Part shown: one piece after another, positions 11,953 through 24,400 of the stretch
How the letters are laid out: every line of letters begins with the position of its first letter
How positions within the stretch are numbered: the first letter of the stretch is position 1
Assembly (NCBI GenBank): GCA_001972305.1
Contig: BDDD01000177.1
Coordinates: 178,799 to 242,798, forward strand
Direction of reading: 5' to 3'
Length of the DNA stretch: 64,000 bases
Source: Cephalotus follicularis
Taxonomy: Eukaryota > Streptophyta > Magnoliopsida > Oxalidales > Cephalotaceae
Made by a program: the position numbers and the translations under genes
Notes under the pieces: generated by a model
What the model was told of the DNA's origin: nothing
The model's database searches: none
The model's input: the letters and a program-made list of their open reading frames with translations, nothing else

Positions 11953-12981
11953 TGTTGCCTAAAATCTACACCTAACTAATCTCGGTCGCGAATCGGTTGA
12001 TGCGAGCATGCCAGAAATTTATACCGTTCTCGAAATAAACTAAAGGTATTCTATGACCTAGGCTTCAGATCCTTCAGCTTGCAACCTAATTCTCTAAGTC
12101 GGCCGTAAAGAGCTACCAGACTCAAAATTGATCGTGAGGTTGAACATCGTAAAAAGAAATAGAAATGAAACGATAAACGACTGTGTAAAAGGACAGAGGT
12201 AATTTTCTTACAATTCTTAATGAATAATACCTCGAATAAAAAGGACGTAAAAAACTTGTTCGAAAATAATAAATAGACAATAAATAATGTAAACCACAAG
12301 TAGATAATAGTAATGAAAGATTTAAGTACGAACTCTTGTATTGATAAAGTGAAATTATTACAACTAAATACAAATTTTAAAAACTAAATATAAATTGCAA
12401 AAAGATAACCTTAAGCCAGAGGATATATTGATCTCGGTCATAGAAACGACAGAAAAGGGAATTGAACAACGGACTGGAATTGAACAATTGCAAAGTAAAA
12501 TAAAGATACAAACTAAAGAGGCTCGTTATAAAACAAGCGAATTTGTCGTTGAAGTGCTGGACCCTTTGCTTTAGAGGCATTCCTTTCTATTTATAGAAAA
12601 TTCTTTAAGACAGTTGTTGGATCATGGGTACTTGACTCCCCTTTTCACTCCTCAAATGCCACGTGACCCACTCTTTTGAACATTGATCTCCAAGTTTCCT
12701 TAAAAGTCTCCAAATATACATTGTTGCAGTTAAACAGCTCCCAACTGCTTCACAAGTCATGCTTCTATGAAGAGAAACACAGAGGCGTTTCTAATGTCAT
12801 TTTAACTGCTTATCGGCCGAGATTTCTTTACTTCAATTTTGTGGCCGATTGAGTTTCGGCCGATATCGATCGGGATATTTGCGATCGAATCACTTGCGGC
12901 CGAAATTTCTTTCAGTTGAATATTTGCTGCCGAATCACTTGCAGTTGCGTCACTTTCACTATCATTTTTATGGCAGTGACA
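11953..12981 (-). mobile_element. Probable minus-strand LTR remnant
   Basis: Read on the minus strand the segment starts TGTCACTGCC and ends GGCAACA, with short inverted ends. A TATAAATAG box (plus-strand 12588-12596) sits about 390 bases in, as expected for U3. The first part contains several CGGCCGA motifs. No matching duplication was found (ATAAT on the left, ATATC on the right), and no internal region is present, so this is a candidate only. Confidence 0.4.
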
Positions 12982-13221
12982 ATATCGACTGAAAATTTAT
13001 TCTTGGGTAATTAAGAATGTTTTAGTCTTTTATTACGTATGAATAAAGTTAAAGTGTCACTAATGTGTAGAGGTACATGTGTTAGTATGAAAATGTTAGT
13101 AAAAATGTTAATAAGTCTATCATTATTAATAAAGTTACGGTGAAATCGATAAATAATATGCTCATATTAATGGAATTTTAATCGTATCTTGTGAATTGTA
13201 GGAAAAAAAGAAAGCAATAGT

Positions 13222-13475
13222 TGTTGAAATAATAGTTTTTTTTTTCTCTGCACGTTTAGCTGATTTGTTTCTTAGTTGTCCTAGTCTTTAGGAGTTAGTG
13301 GAGTAATTGATTTATGCGGTTCATGAGTTGTTATGGGTCATATTTTGATGGTGCTCCTGTTATGTATTTACCTATTTAAAGGTTTCAGAGTTCTGAACGA
13401 GACATAAGTTTCAATCTCATATCTCCTCTCCTTTAGATATTTTTACACCTCTGTTTCATTATTCTCGATTTTACA
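13222..13475 (+). repeat. 5' LTR of copia-1
   Basis: 254 bp, TGTTGAAAT to TTTTACA. It pairs with 17408-17663 and is preceded by the target duplication ATAGT. Confidence 0.93.
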
Positions 13476-13559
13476 GTAGTATCAGAGCCAAGAGACCCTG
13501 AGACCGAAAACACTAGAGGCAGCAACAAATTTCTTTCATCTATTTTTTTCATTTACCTA

Positions 13560-16500
13560 ATGGCCACAAATTCCAATTTTGTGCAAGCAGTCATCCCACG
13601 CTTTCATGGTCACTATGACCATTGGAGCATAATAGTGGAGAATTTCTTACGGTCAAAGGAGTACTGGTCAGTCGTCGAATCTGGAATTCAAGAGGCAACA
13701 ACAGACACGGCTTTGACAGATTCTCAGAAAGCAGAATTGGAAGCTAAAAAGTTGAAGGACCTGAAGGCAAAAAATTATCTCTTTCAAGTTATTGATCGTC
13801 CCTTCTTGGAAACTATTCTTTGTGAAGAAACTTCCAAGGATATTTGGGATTCTATGAAGAAGAAATATTAAGGCTTTGTTAGAGTGAAGCGTACACATAT
13901 TCTAGCCCTAAGAATGGATTTTGAGACACTAGCGATGAAGGATGGAGAATCTGTCACTGGCAATTGCACCAGAACAATGTAGATCAACAACAAGATGCGA
14001 TTCCATGGAAAGAAGATAAATGACATCACTATTGTGGAGAAGATTTTATGTTCCTTGACATCAAAGTTTAATTATGTTGTCTGCTCAATTTAAGAGTCAA
14101 AAGACATAGATGCACATCTTGATGAATTTCAAAGCTCCTTATTGGTCCATGAACAGAAGTTCAACGATAGAAGAGCAAGCGTCGAAGGCTTCTACCAACA
14201 CTCATTCCAACAATTTCAGAGGAAGGGGTAGAGGTAGAGGTAGAGGAAGGGAAGATCGAGGAAATAGAGATGTCAGCAGGAATTTCAAATCCAATAATGG
14301 CCAATCTCAAGGCAAAGGGAGAGGACGAGATCTTGACAAATCCAAGGTAGAATGCTTTAGATGTCGTAAATTTGGTCATTATGCATCTGAATGTTATACA
14401 AGGCTGCCTAATGATAAAGAAAAGGAGAAGAGTTCAAATTTTGTCGAAATAAGGAAGCAAAACGTTGTTGATGGATGTTCAAGATGAAAAGAAACCCGAG
14501 TAAAAAATTTGGTATGTGGATACAGGCTGCAGTAACCACATGAATGGAAGTAAGTTTTCCTTTTCTTATCTAAATGAAGATTTTCATTCAACTGCGAGTT
14601 TTGCTGATCATTCTACTCTGAAAGTGATGGGAAAATGTGATATTAAGATAAGAACCAAGAATGATTTTGTGGAAATGATCTCTAATGTGTTGTATGTTCC
14701 TGACTTGAAAAGTAACTTATCGAGTGTTGGTCAGTTACAAGAAAAGAGTTATGTTATCACTATTAAGAAGGGTGTTTGTGGAATTTAGCATTCTGTTAGA
14801 GGTGCTATTGCAGTTATTCAAATGAGTTCAAGCAGATTGTTTTCATTAAAGATTGAAGGTATAAATCTTGTTTGATGGCTAAAATGAAAGATCCCTCATG
14901 GTTGTAGCATTTGCATTGTGGCCACTTGAGTTTTGGTGGATTAAAGATCCTCCAACATAAAAACATGGTGACTGGTTTTCCTCAAATTACTAATCCTTCC
15001 GAAGCCTGTGAAGAATGTGTTGTTAGCAAACAACATCGTTCTCAATTTTCCAAAGCGGAGTCATGGAGAGGCAAGGATGTGTTGCAGCTAGTGCATTCGG
15101 GCATTTGTGGTCCAATAAATCTATCTTCTTATGGAGGTAAAAGACACTTAATTACCTTCATTAATGATTTTTTCAGAAAAACTTGGGTTTATTTTTTAAT
15201 GAAAAATTAGAAGCTTTCTCTACATTTAAAAGCTTCAAAGCTCGTGTAGAAAATGAAGCAGGAAAGACCATTAAGACCCTTCAAAAAGATCGTGGTGGTG
15301 ACTATTGCTCAAAAGAATTTAAAGTTTTTTGTGCAGAGCATGGCATTCGAAGAGAGCATACAAGCTGCATATACACCACAACAAAATGGTGAGAAGCTTG
15401 TTGGCAAGAGAAATAGTTCCAAAGACTTTTTGGTCGAAAGGAGTAAACTGGAGCATTCATATTTTGAACAGAATTCCAACTTTTGCTGTTCAAAATATAA
15501 CACCAGAAGAGGCTTGGAGTGGGAGAAGACCAGCTGTAGATCACTTCAGAACCTTGAAGACAAGGCTGAAAAATATGCTTTCTTGGTGTAAGTGAAGCAT
15601 CCAAAACATATAAATTATTCAATCCACTGACAAAGAAGATTGTGACCACCAAGGATGTTGTTTTTGATGAAGAGAACACTTGGGTTTGGCATAGGTAGCA
15701 ACCTGCCCAAGTCCTTTATGACAATGATGCTGAATATGAGCAAATTTCAGTACCTTGTATGCCAGAAAATTCATCAAATACAACTTCTATAGCCGCTGAA
15801 ACTTCACCAACAGTCTCTGAAGACAATGAAGAAAAAGCTCAATCTATTCGTCGTGTTAGAAGAAGGTCTGCTTGGATGGAAATTATGAGGTAAGTGGAAT
15901 TGAAGATCCAATTACTCACTTTGCTTTATTTTCAGACTATGACCCTACAACTTTTGATAGTGCTATAAAAGAAGAAAAATGGCAAAAAGCGATGGATGAT
16001 GAAATTGATACCATTTAAAGAAATGATACTTGGGAGCTATCCGATCTTCCGAATGGACACAAAACTATTGGTGTAAAGTGGGTCTCCAAAACAAAGCTGA
16101 AAGAAAATGGTGAAGTTGATAAGTACAAGGCACGCTTGGTAGCCAAGGGATACAAACAGTAATACGAGATTGACTATACACAAGTTTTTTCTCCAGTTGT
16201 ATGGCATGACACAATCAGATTGGTGGTTGCATTGGCGACACAAAATTCTTGGCCTATTTTCCAGCTAGATGTGAAATCGACATTCTTGCATGGGTACTTG
16301 AAGGAACATGTATTTGTCGAACAACTCCCTAGTTATGTCAAGATAGGAAATGAGCATAAAGTTTACAGATTGAAGAAAGCACTTTATGGGAAAATGCTCA
16401 TTGTCTGCTTGTAAGTTGATAATCTTATATTTGCTGGAAATTGTGATGCTATGTTTAAAGAATTCAAGAAGTCTATGATGGATGAGTTTGAAATGTATGG

Positions 16501-17376
16501 TCTTGGTATGATGCATTACCTTCTTGGCATAGAAGTAGTACAATCATGTGATGGGACCTTTATTTCTCAAAAGAAATATGTGGAAGAAATTTTGGACAGG
16601 TTTCAAATGAAGGATTGTAATCCTGTAAACACTCTAGTTGAGTTTGGCTTAAAGCTACAGAGAGATCATGAAGGGAAGAAGGTTGATAGCACACTTTACA
16701 AACAAATTGTAGGCAGTTTAATGTATCTAACTACAACAAGACCAGACATAGTGTATTCTGTGAGTTTAATCAGTAGGTATATGGAGAATCCTACAGAAAT
16801 GCATTTGTTAGCTGCCAAGAGAATCTTTGGTTACTTGCAAGGAACTAGAGACTTTGGGCTATTTTATAAGAAGGGTGAAAAGTCCGATTTGCTAGGTTTA
16901 CTGACAGTGATTATGCAGGAGATCAAGATGATAAGAGGAGCACTTTGGGTTATGCTTTTATGTTTGGGACAAGTGCTATTTCATGGTCATCTAAGAAGCA
17001 ACCAATTGTCACCTTGTCAAGTACAGAGTCTGAATTTGTTGCATCTACAGCTTGTGCTTGTCAAGCTATTTGGCCAAGGAGAATTCTTCAGGAGCTGCAA
17101 TTCAAGCCACCAAGAGCTACTAAAATTTTATGTGACAACAACTCAGCGATCAAACTCTCAAAGAATCCTGTGCTACATGGAAGAAGCAAGCACATTGATG
17201 TGAAATTTTATTTCTTGAGAGATCTTAACAATGATGGAACAATTAATTTAATCTACTGCAGGAGTGTAGATCAGGTTGCTGATATATTCACTAAGGCCCT
17301 CAAGGTGAAGCCGTTCATGAAGCTAAGAAGGTTACTAGGTGTCTGCACACTGAAAACAATCAAGGTTTTAAACTGA
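13560..17376 (+). pseudogene. copia-1 gag-pol polyprotein, broken
   Basis: Gag starts at the ATG 13560 and is broken by a stop at 13869. A CCHC zinc knuckle (CX2CX4HX4C) lies at 14353-14394, the protease motif DTGCSNH near 14519-14540, the integrase zinc-finger part about 14911-15040, the integrase core about 15080-15600, RT about 15980-16560 and RNase H about 16900-17376. There are several stops and frame changes. In integrase the usual HSD of the first catalytic Asp reads HSG. In RT a segment between KKALYG and the catalytic box is deleted (near 16390), and the YVDD box is degraded to stop-V-D-N. RNase H is the best kept part. The element cannot encode its own transposition. Confidence 0.93.
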
Positions 17377-17407
17377 ATGTTAGCAAACATCAGTTTAAGG
17401 GAGGGAT

Positions 17408-17663
17408 TGTTGAAATAATAATTGTTTTTTTTTCTCTGCATGTTTAGCTGATTTATTTCTTAGTTGTCCTAGTCTTTAGGAGTTAGTGAAGTAATTGATT
17501 TATGCAGTTCATGGGTTGTTATAGGTTCTATTTTGGTGGTGTTTTTGTTATGTATTTACCTATTTAAAGGCTTCAAAGTTTTAAATGAGACATAAACTTC
17601 AGTCTGATCTCTCATTTCCTTTAGATATTTTCATACCTCTGTTTTATTATTCTCGATTTTACA
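17408..17663 (+). repeat. 3' LTR of copia-1
   Basis: 256 bp, TGTTGAAAT to TTTTACA, preceded by a purine-rich tract and followed by the duplication ATAGT (17664-17668). Confidence 0.93.
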
Positions 17664-17794
17664 ATAGTAATATAAAGTGTTAAAACAATTAGTGTTAGGA
17701 CATCTAATTTTTTTTTTTTATAATTTTTATGTGAAATGGTCGTTTTGTGTAATTATAATCTAATAAATGGAACCTACAAACCTTATAATTAAAT

Positions 17795-18155
17795 GAGATA
17801 AGTCCATTTTTGCCCCATGAACTTTACACGTTGTGTCTCGTTGGCCCCCGAATTTTTTTCGTGTCAAAGTTGACCCCAAACTCTTTTTCGTTCATCATCG
17901 TTGCCTTCCGTCAAATTTTTCGTCCAAAATCACTGTTGAGTGACACGTGGCAGGCAAAATGGCGAGGACATGGAGGCGGTCAACGGCGAGGCCCTCGCTA
18001 TTTGTCTGTCACGTGCCACTTAACGTTGATTTTGGATGGAAAATTTGACGGTGACGAACGGAAAAGAGTTTGGGGGCAGCTTTAACACGAAAAAAAGTTT
18101 GGGAACCAATGATACACAACGTTTAAAGTTCATGGTGCAAAAATGGATTTAACCC
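17795..18155. mobile_element. Mutator-type MITE
   Basis: 361 bp element flanked by the perfect 9 bp duplication TAATTAAAT (17786-17794 and 18156-18164), typical of Mutator-like elements. The ends are long imperfect inverted repeats: the left arm contains CCATTTTTGCCCCATGAAC and the right arm its counterpart GTTCATGGTGCAAAAATGG. The arms extend roughly 130 bp, with CACGTGGCA/TGCCAC-type sequences near the centre. It has no coding capacity; the 91-codon frame across it is chance. Confidence 0.88.
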
Positions 18156-18164
18156 TAATTAAAT

Positions 18165-19631
18165 TTATAGGGTATCTTATTATTAAGGTTGTCATAATTG
18201 ACTATAATTGTACAATTTAGTCGGCTCTCCATTTGGTAGTCCTCACTTTAAAGCTTTTGAATTTTATCTAGAGGACAACTTACATTCTCGAGATTAACTT
18301 TTGTACTTACGCATCCAATCCAATGCGTGATTGCATGGTTTCTTATTATTAAAAATAAAAGATTTAATAATAAGTATATGGATTTATAGTTATTAGGGGT
18401 GGATTAAAAACTCGAAAATCCAAAAATACGATCAGGTAAGATTCGAATACAATGGATTGGATTGAATTTTTTCTCATTGGTTCCGGAATGGATTAAAAAA
18501 TTCAAGGATCTAAGGATTTCGTTTCGGATTTAAAAATATAGATTTTGAAAACCAACGAAACCCAAATTTATTTGATCGTGTGAGTGTGTATGTAAAAATA
18601 AAACAAAACCTGATATTTCGATCTGAACGAATTTTATGTATAAAAATAACTTAACTAACTTTTATATAAAAATAAAAAACAAAACAAAACAAAACTTGAG
18701 ATTTTGATCCGAAATAGTTAGATTGTATCCAAACGAATTTTATGAGAGTTCGTACTAATTCTAAAAATTAGAATCCAATCTTATCGGATAAGATTAGATA
18801 TTTTCTATCCGGAACCCACCTAACACTTAACTATCTCTCATTATATGAATAATAAACACTCATTTAAAAACAAAATTAAGTTATTTTATCGTCAGTTTTT
18901 GTTAAATTTTATTATATAGGGGGTATTGAATACACGTTTATTTGGTACAAAAAAAACGCGTTTATCAATTTCATGAGGATGTTCGTTATTTATATATTGA
19001 ATTAGCGATCCATAATATCGATGCTTTTTTTTTTTTGTATTTTACCTTAATATTTACTATTTCTCAAGTTTAAAATAAAACGGTCCATGCCTTACCATAT
19101 CGTAAGTTTAAAAAAAGACGGGTCCAGGCTTCTAACATACAAAACCATGGACGGAACTTTCAATTTCCTATGTTCTGATAGCAATGTGAAACTAAAAGAC
19201 AAAGCAGGATATAGATTCCACATAATGGTACACAGTTTTCAAATATAAAAAGTGAATACTTAGGAATCACATATTCTCCATTAAAGTGCTTAAAAAATCC
19301 TACAGGAAAAATATAGTTTAAAGAATATTTTGCTATGTTAGGTTAGTGGATGGGAAAATCATGTCTTATAACTTGACTTATTTGACAACATTTTGATCAT
19401 ATATTGGCATGCTCTGCAAATAAAATCCACAATCATAAACAATTAAGATGTCTTTTTAACCATGTTGCTTAAAAGTTATTGTGATCTAAGCGAAGAATGA
19501 TATGGTTAATGATCTGGTTAAAATAAAGGGAAATAAGGTAGCAAAGAAAAATAAAATAGCAAAGAAAGAAAGAAATACAACTTTTCATCTAGTGTCTAAA
19601 GTATTACGTGTTTGGACCATATGAAGCTTCC
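18165..19631. other. AT-rich intergenic sequence
   Basis: No gene is seen. A segment around 18396-18830 begins TTAGGGGTGG and ends near ACCCACCTAA, with several ATCCAAACGAATTTTATG-like pieces. It may be a degraded hAT-type MITE, but no duplication could be matched. Confidence 0.4.
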
Positions 19632-19714
19632 GTTTATGTTCGACTTCAACATGCACCACAATAAATTGATTTTGTGTTTATGTTCAACTTCAACATGCAC
19701 CACAATAAATTGAT
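19632..19714. repeat. 44 bp tandem duplication
   Basis: Two near-identical units (19632-19675 and 19676-19714). Each contains GTTTATGTTC followed by ACTTCAACATGCACCACAA and AATTGAT; they differ at one base in the shared core and at the ends. Confidence 0.85.
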
Positions 19715-20633
19715 AATGGGTAAACAAAATTTATGATGTTGTAGCCCATAACCTCAAGGTTGACCTATTGGTGTTTGGGACTATAGGGAGAAATTTTGAG
19801 TTTTAATCTCATTGACAAAAATTTGAGGTCATTACAATGTATTTTGAGTGCTTGTGTAGAGTATGGAGGATCACACACTCCGAGGTTGAGGATTGAGGGT
19901 ATGTCCACAAAGTGATTAAAGTATGAATCAGTTCCTTAGTTACTCAAAAAAGAAAAGAAATGTTGTAGCCCATAATTTTTGTGATTTTTTTTAGATAAAA
20001 AAAAGATGATTTCATTAAACTCCAAATTAGACTAGCTAATATACACCACAAACGGACAAGACGTTAACATCAACAACTTGGACGAGCCGAGATGTAACTC
20101 GCATAAAGCAAAGACACGACAAACATAGATAATACACCATAATAGAGACTGCAAACGACAAAAACTCGGTCATTCCATTGCATATTGATAGCCTAGTTGA
20201 TTGTTATGACGTCCAATCTGACCGAACTTGATCTCAAAGATCCCGGTTAACTTGTTATGCTCTACTGCAAACTTCTACGTATTCCATCGCATCTGTTTGA
20301 GAACTCGAGACCAAACTAGTAAATTAAAATAAGTGAAACTTTGATCTGCACAAGAATTTGCGACCTCCATTACATGTCACCGGAAACAAACAACTTTGAC
20401 CCAAAAGAGACAAATACTCTCAGATCTGGTTTACACCACCAAATCTGTCAAAAATCAAACTAGTAAAACTAAGACAACTCAAACAAACTGAGTAAAACAC
20501 ACAAAACCAAACAAATAGGGAGGTATAAAAGATTTTTTTTTTCACCATGCGAGACTCAAATTTGCGCCTCGCGAGGTGGTGGAAGGCCACCGATAGCAAT
20601 TATACCAAAAAAAGCGGGGATTCCTCGAAAGTA
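19715..20633. other. Intergenic sequence, no gene recognised
   Basis: AT-rich. The segment from about 19990 has TTTTTTTTAGATAAAAAAAAG followed by ATGATTTCATTAAA, a pattern often seen at the reversed 3' ends of LINE/SINE-like insertions, but no coding match supports this. Confidence 0.35.
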
Positions 20634-21045
20634 ATGGGGATGAGAATTAAAACATTTCCCGCAAGTGGGGATGGGAATAACCTTCTCCCCTTCCTAAACC
20701 CGTCTCCTTTAATCAACGTTTATATAATTAAATATAACAATACATTTATTCGTCTAAAATTTATAAAAATACATTATGTAACGCCATCACATAACTGAAA
20801 AAGGTATATTAAATTATCACGTTTAAGTTGGTACTATAATAAATAAAAAAATTAGTTAAACAATTTTTTTTGTATTTTTATCGTTCTATAGTTTAGGGAT
20901 GAAGATTTATTAATGCCTATGAGGAGGAGAAGAGGATTCTCTATCATTCGCACAATGGGGACGCAACAAATATGGATAAAAATGGACTAACGGGGACGGA
21001 GAATGGCATATTCGCCCCCGCCCCCTCTATTGTCATCCTTTCAGA
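20634..21045. repeat. Possible remnant of a GGGGATGGG-type hAT MITE
   Basis: The segment has GGGGATGAGAAT, GGGGATGGGAAT and, near its right end, ACGGGGACGGAGAATGGC and CTATTGTCATCC. The same style of sequence (GGGACAGGGGACGGGAATC, CATTGTCATC) occurs at 41707-42424, so the two may belong to one family. Ends and duplication are not resolved. Confidence 0.3.
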
Positions 21046-21065
21046 GGGGCTTTGTGCTTGAAACT

Positions 21066-21439
21066 TGTTAAAATATGACTTGAATTTTGGCACTTAAGTC
21101 GAATAGGAGTAGGAGTCCTTAGTCCTTAGTCAAGTCGAAGTAGGATTTCTAAGTCAAGTCGGATTTGGACTCCTTCTAGTCAGATTAGGACTTTGGTTTA
21201 TGCTTAAGTCTTAAAACGGCTGTAAGCTTTTGTTAGGAAGAGAAACAAGTTTTGTTCTTTGGTGATCGATTATTCGATCTTTGTAACCTGTAACTCTTTT
21301 ATATGATTTAGGGGAATTCCTCTCCCTCGCCCGTGGACGTAGATCACATTGATTGAACCACGTAAATCTTGTGTTTTGTGCCGTTCTTCGTTTTATTTGT
21401 TTGGCTGCTATCTTGTGTTTTCCGCTGTTTGTCACAAAA
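21066..21439 (+). repeat. 5' LTR of copia-2
   Basis: 374 bp, beginning TGTTAAAATATGAC. It lacks the CT/AT microsatellite block found in the 3' LTR. Confidence 0.92.
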
Positions 21440-21442
21440 AAC

Positions 21443-21453
21443 TGGTATCAGAG
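21443..21453 (+). other. Primer-binding site of copia-2
   Basis: TGGTATCAGAG, complementary to the 3' end of the initiator methionine tRNA, three bases after the 5' LTR. It would prime minus-strand DNA synthesis. Confidence 0.9.
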
Positions 21454-21482
21454 TGTTAGATTTGATTCTAAGGTTCTTCGTG

Positions 21483-24400
21483 ATGGCATCATTCAAGTTT
21501 CAGATTACTTCTTTTGACGGACAAAACAATTTTGGTTTTTGGAGAATAAAGATGAAGGCTTTATTAAGGCGAGAGGATACGGTTAGAGCGCTGGATGGGA
21601 ATTATCCAAACGATATGACCCCGGCTGAAATAGCAGAGATGGATGAGAGGGCACATAGCGCTATTCAATTGTCCTTTGATGACAAGGTACTGCGAGAAGT
21701 CGCTGATAAAGAAACAACAACTGGTCTCTGGAATAAACTCAAAAGTCTCTACATGAAGAAATCTCTTACGTCGAGATTCTATTTGAAGCAACGCCTTTAT
21801 ACCCTGAAGATGCGTGAAGGCACTCCGGTTCAAGAACACTTATATGAGTTTAATAAGATTGTTTTAGATATGAAAAATCTGGATATTAAACTCGAGGATG
21901 AAGATCAAGCCTTGCTTGTGTTGTGTTCTCTGCCTGCCTCCTATGAGAACTTTGTCAATTCGATGCTTTATGGACAGGAGTTCATAACTTTGGAGGATGT
22001 TAAGGCCTCTTTGAACTCTACCGAGCTCAGGACAAAGCTGAAGTGTAAAGCTATCGATGATAATACTGTTGGAATTGGGTGTCCCTGCAAGCCACGAGAG
22101 GCTACATGTACACTCTGATTCAACGTTCTTAGTTCCGCTTACATTTTATGTGCAAATTTATTTATATTAGCAAGAATATATGGCTCATCCCAACCAACCA
22201 AAAGGAACATAATAATTATTCTTAATTAACGGTATGCCATATATTGCTCTGTCACATCAAAGGGTTGGATCTCTTGCCAGGGAAGCCATGAGATTGAGAT
22301 CCTTATTCCCTGTGACTAAACTTGTTCCAAGTCATAGGTTCACAATCTTTGGGCCATTGTAGAACCGTGATAAAGACTTACCACATTATACTTGCTCCCA
22401 AGGAGGGAGGATGGATCATCTCATGGACCATTCAGTATTTGTCCTAAAGCTAATGTGGGGTGCGTGCGCGGTTGCATGATGCTGAACAGACCCACCAATA
22501 GGATCCCTATTTGGATAGTATATACCCATGTTAATAGGGGTTCCTATGGTCTCGGTAGTGTATAGTCTATGGTGACTAGTAGGTCCACGCCAACGATGTT
22601 CCTTTGACCTGAGCAGCTAGCATGCATTGTGTGGGGACTGCTTGACTTTGATTTCCGCCTTCCCCAGCACTAGCCACGTGCTGGCAAAAGGGTTGTCTTT
22701 GGAACTTGTGGAAGTTGCATTGAGATGTATGAGCGAGAGCGCAACAAGGAATCGTCACACCCGAGCAGAGGGTGACCATCTCTATTTATCTATGTACGTT
22801 ACAGACTTAAAATCCTGATCAGGTTATAGACGGACGGAGACAGGGTAGTTTCCATGGGAGGTCTGTCATAGACTCAGTGCGATCATAGATATTTAGTATC
22901 ATGGCTAAATCTAGGGGTGACATTCATCCAAACTCTAGGCCGTTGATCGGAGCTATGTATAACGAGGGAAACACTACACATATGCCGATGACTGGATAAA
23001 GCGACTGGCTATTCGGTTGCTGATTGATAGACGTGGTAATACACGGATCCGGGGGGTGACTGGAAATCACACCGGGGCTACTCTAGTAGTCAGTGACTAT
23101 TAAAGTAGTCGTACCAGATGACGGGGTGCTCTGGGAATTTATCATCATACTGGAGAACGACAGGTTTCGGGTCCCTCCCGATTATTGGAAAAGTGGCGCA
23201 TGCTGAACACATGCTCGCTTGGTGGTAAAACTAGTTTTTAACTAGTATATATTAATTATACATTTACGGTTTGTTCCTCTCTCCGCAATTTGCCTTTTTA
23301 ATATATAGAGATTTAATACCGGAGCATGATTTGATTTTATTAAATCAAATTAATTGAAGAGAGAGTTTTTAATTAATTGGGAGAGAAACAAATTAAATTG
23401 AAAGAGATTTGAATTTTGATAAAAGGAGAAAACAATTTTGGCTTAAATGGATTTTTGTCTCTTATGACCAAAAACACAATTTTTTTTAAAAACACACAAA
23501 AGCGCACGAGTCATGCGTTTTGTGCGAGAGAGAAGCTCATGGTGTGCGCCAGCGTGCAGGGGATGCGCGTTCAGTCGGAGAAGACGCCGACACTTCGCGC
23601 CGATGACCGGGATGAGGCGTTTGTTCGTCCCTGGTATGTCTCTCCCCTTCTCTCTCCCTTCTTTTCTCCCTGGCGGCAGATTGTGTTTTCTACCGTCGCT
23701 TGCTCCGGCGTCTCTTCCACCACCGACGATCACAGTGGGTGGAGCCAATCAATGGCTCTATCCATTTTGATCTTAGTTTAGCATTTTTTCGGTGTTGTTT
23801 GCCCGGTTTTCGTGCATCTGAGTTGACCCTGTCAACTCAGTGGCTGTGCGCCATGACTTGGCATTCTGGCCGGAGTCACGAGGAGTCTGTGGCGTGGGTG
23901 TGTCGGGCTAAAGGAGTTGAACCGTGTGGTGGCTTGGCGGCTGCTGATGATGAACGGTGAGTCGACCCAGTGACTCGTCGCTGGCCATTCTTTGTGTTCC
24001 TGGCCGAGTCTCGCTGAGTCTCAGCACCGGTGTGAATATCGGGTGGTTAGTGTGCACATATGTGAAGGCCGGTCAATGGCAAGTTGACCGAGAATCACTG
24101 AGTCAGAACTCAGTGAGTCGCCACCTTTGTTAGCCATGTTCCGAGGCGATTCCCTGTGCGTCTCCGCCAGTAATGGGTAGAGCAGATTTTTTGGAGTCCG
24201 GTGGTGTCAAGATCGGACCTAACGTAGACTGTCCAAAATCCGACGATGGTACCGGTGACCGGCTGTTGCTTCGATAAGCGTGTAGCGACAAAGTGGTGGA
24301 GCCTCCAACTCTGGTATGGTCGCTTCCTTTATGCTTTTATATATACCGATATGGCTTCAGTTTATTTTATATGCATGCTTGATTTTGTTATTGTTCGATT

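Larger units (their letters stand above)
13222..17663 (+). mobile_element. Full-length Ty1/copia retrotransposon, decayed (copia-1)
   Basis: 4.44 kb element with 5' LTR 13222-13475 and 3' LTR 17408-17663, both running TGTTGAAATAATA to GATTTTACA, and a 5 bp duplication ATAGT (13217-13221 and 17664-17668). The primer site TAGTATCAGAGC (13477-13488) is one base from the initiator-Met-type TGGTATCAGAGC, and a polypurine tract TTAAGGGAGGGAT precedes the 3' LTR. The two LTRs differ at many positions, mostly transitions, so the insertion is old. Internal order gag, protease, integrase, RT, RNase H is that of copia. Confidence 0.95.

Noticed and set aside
18396-18830. hAT-type MITE
   Set aside because: Ends TTAGGGGTGG and CCACCTAA are suggestive, but inner pairing is weak and no 8 bp duplication was found.
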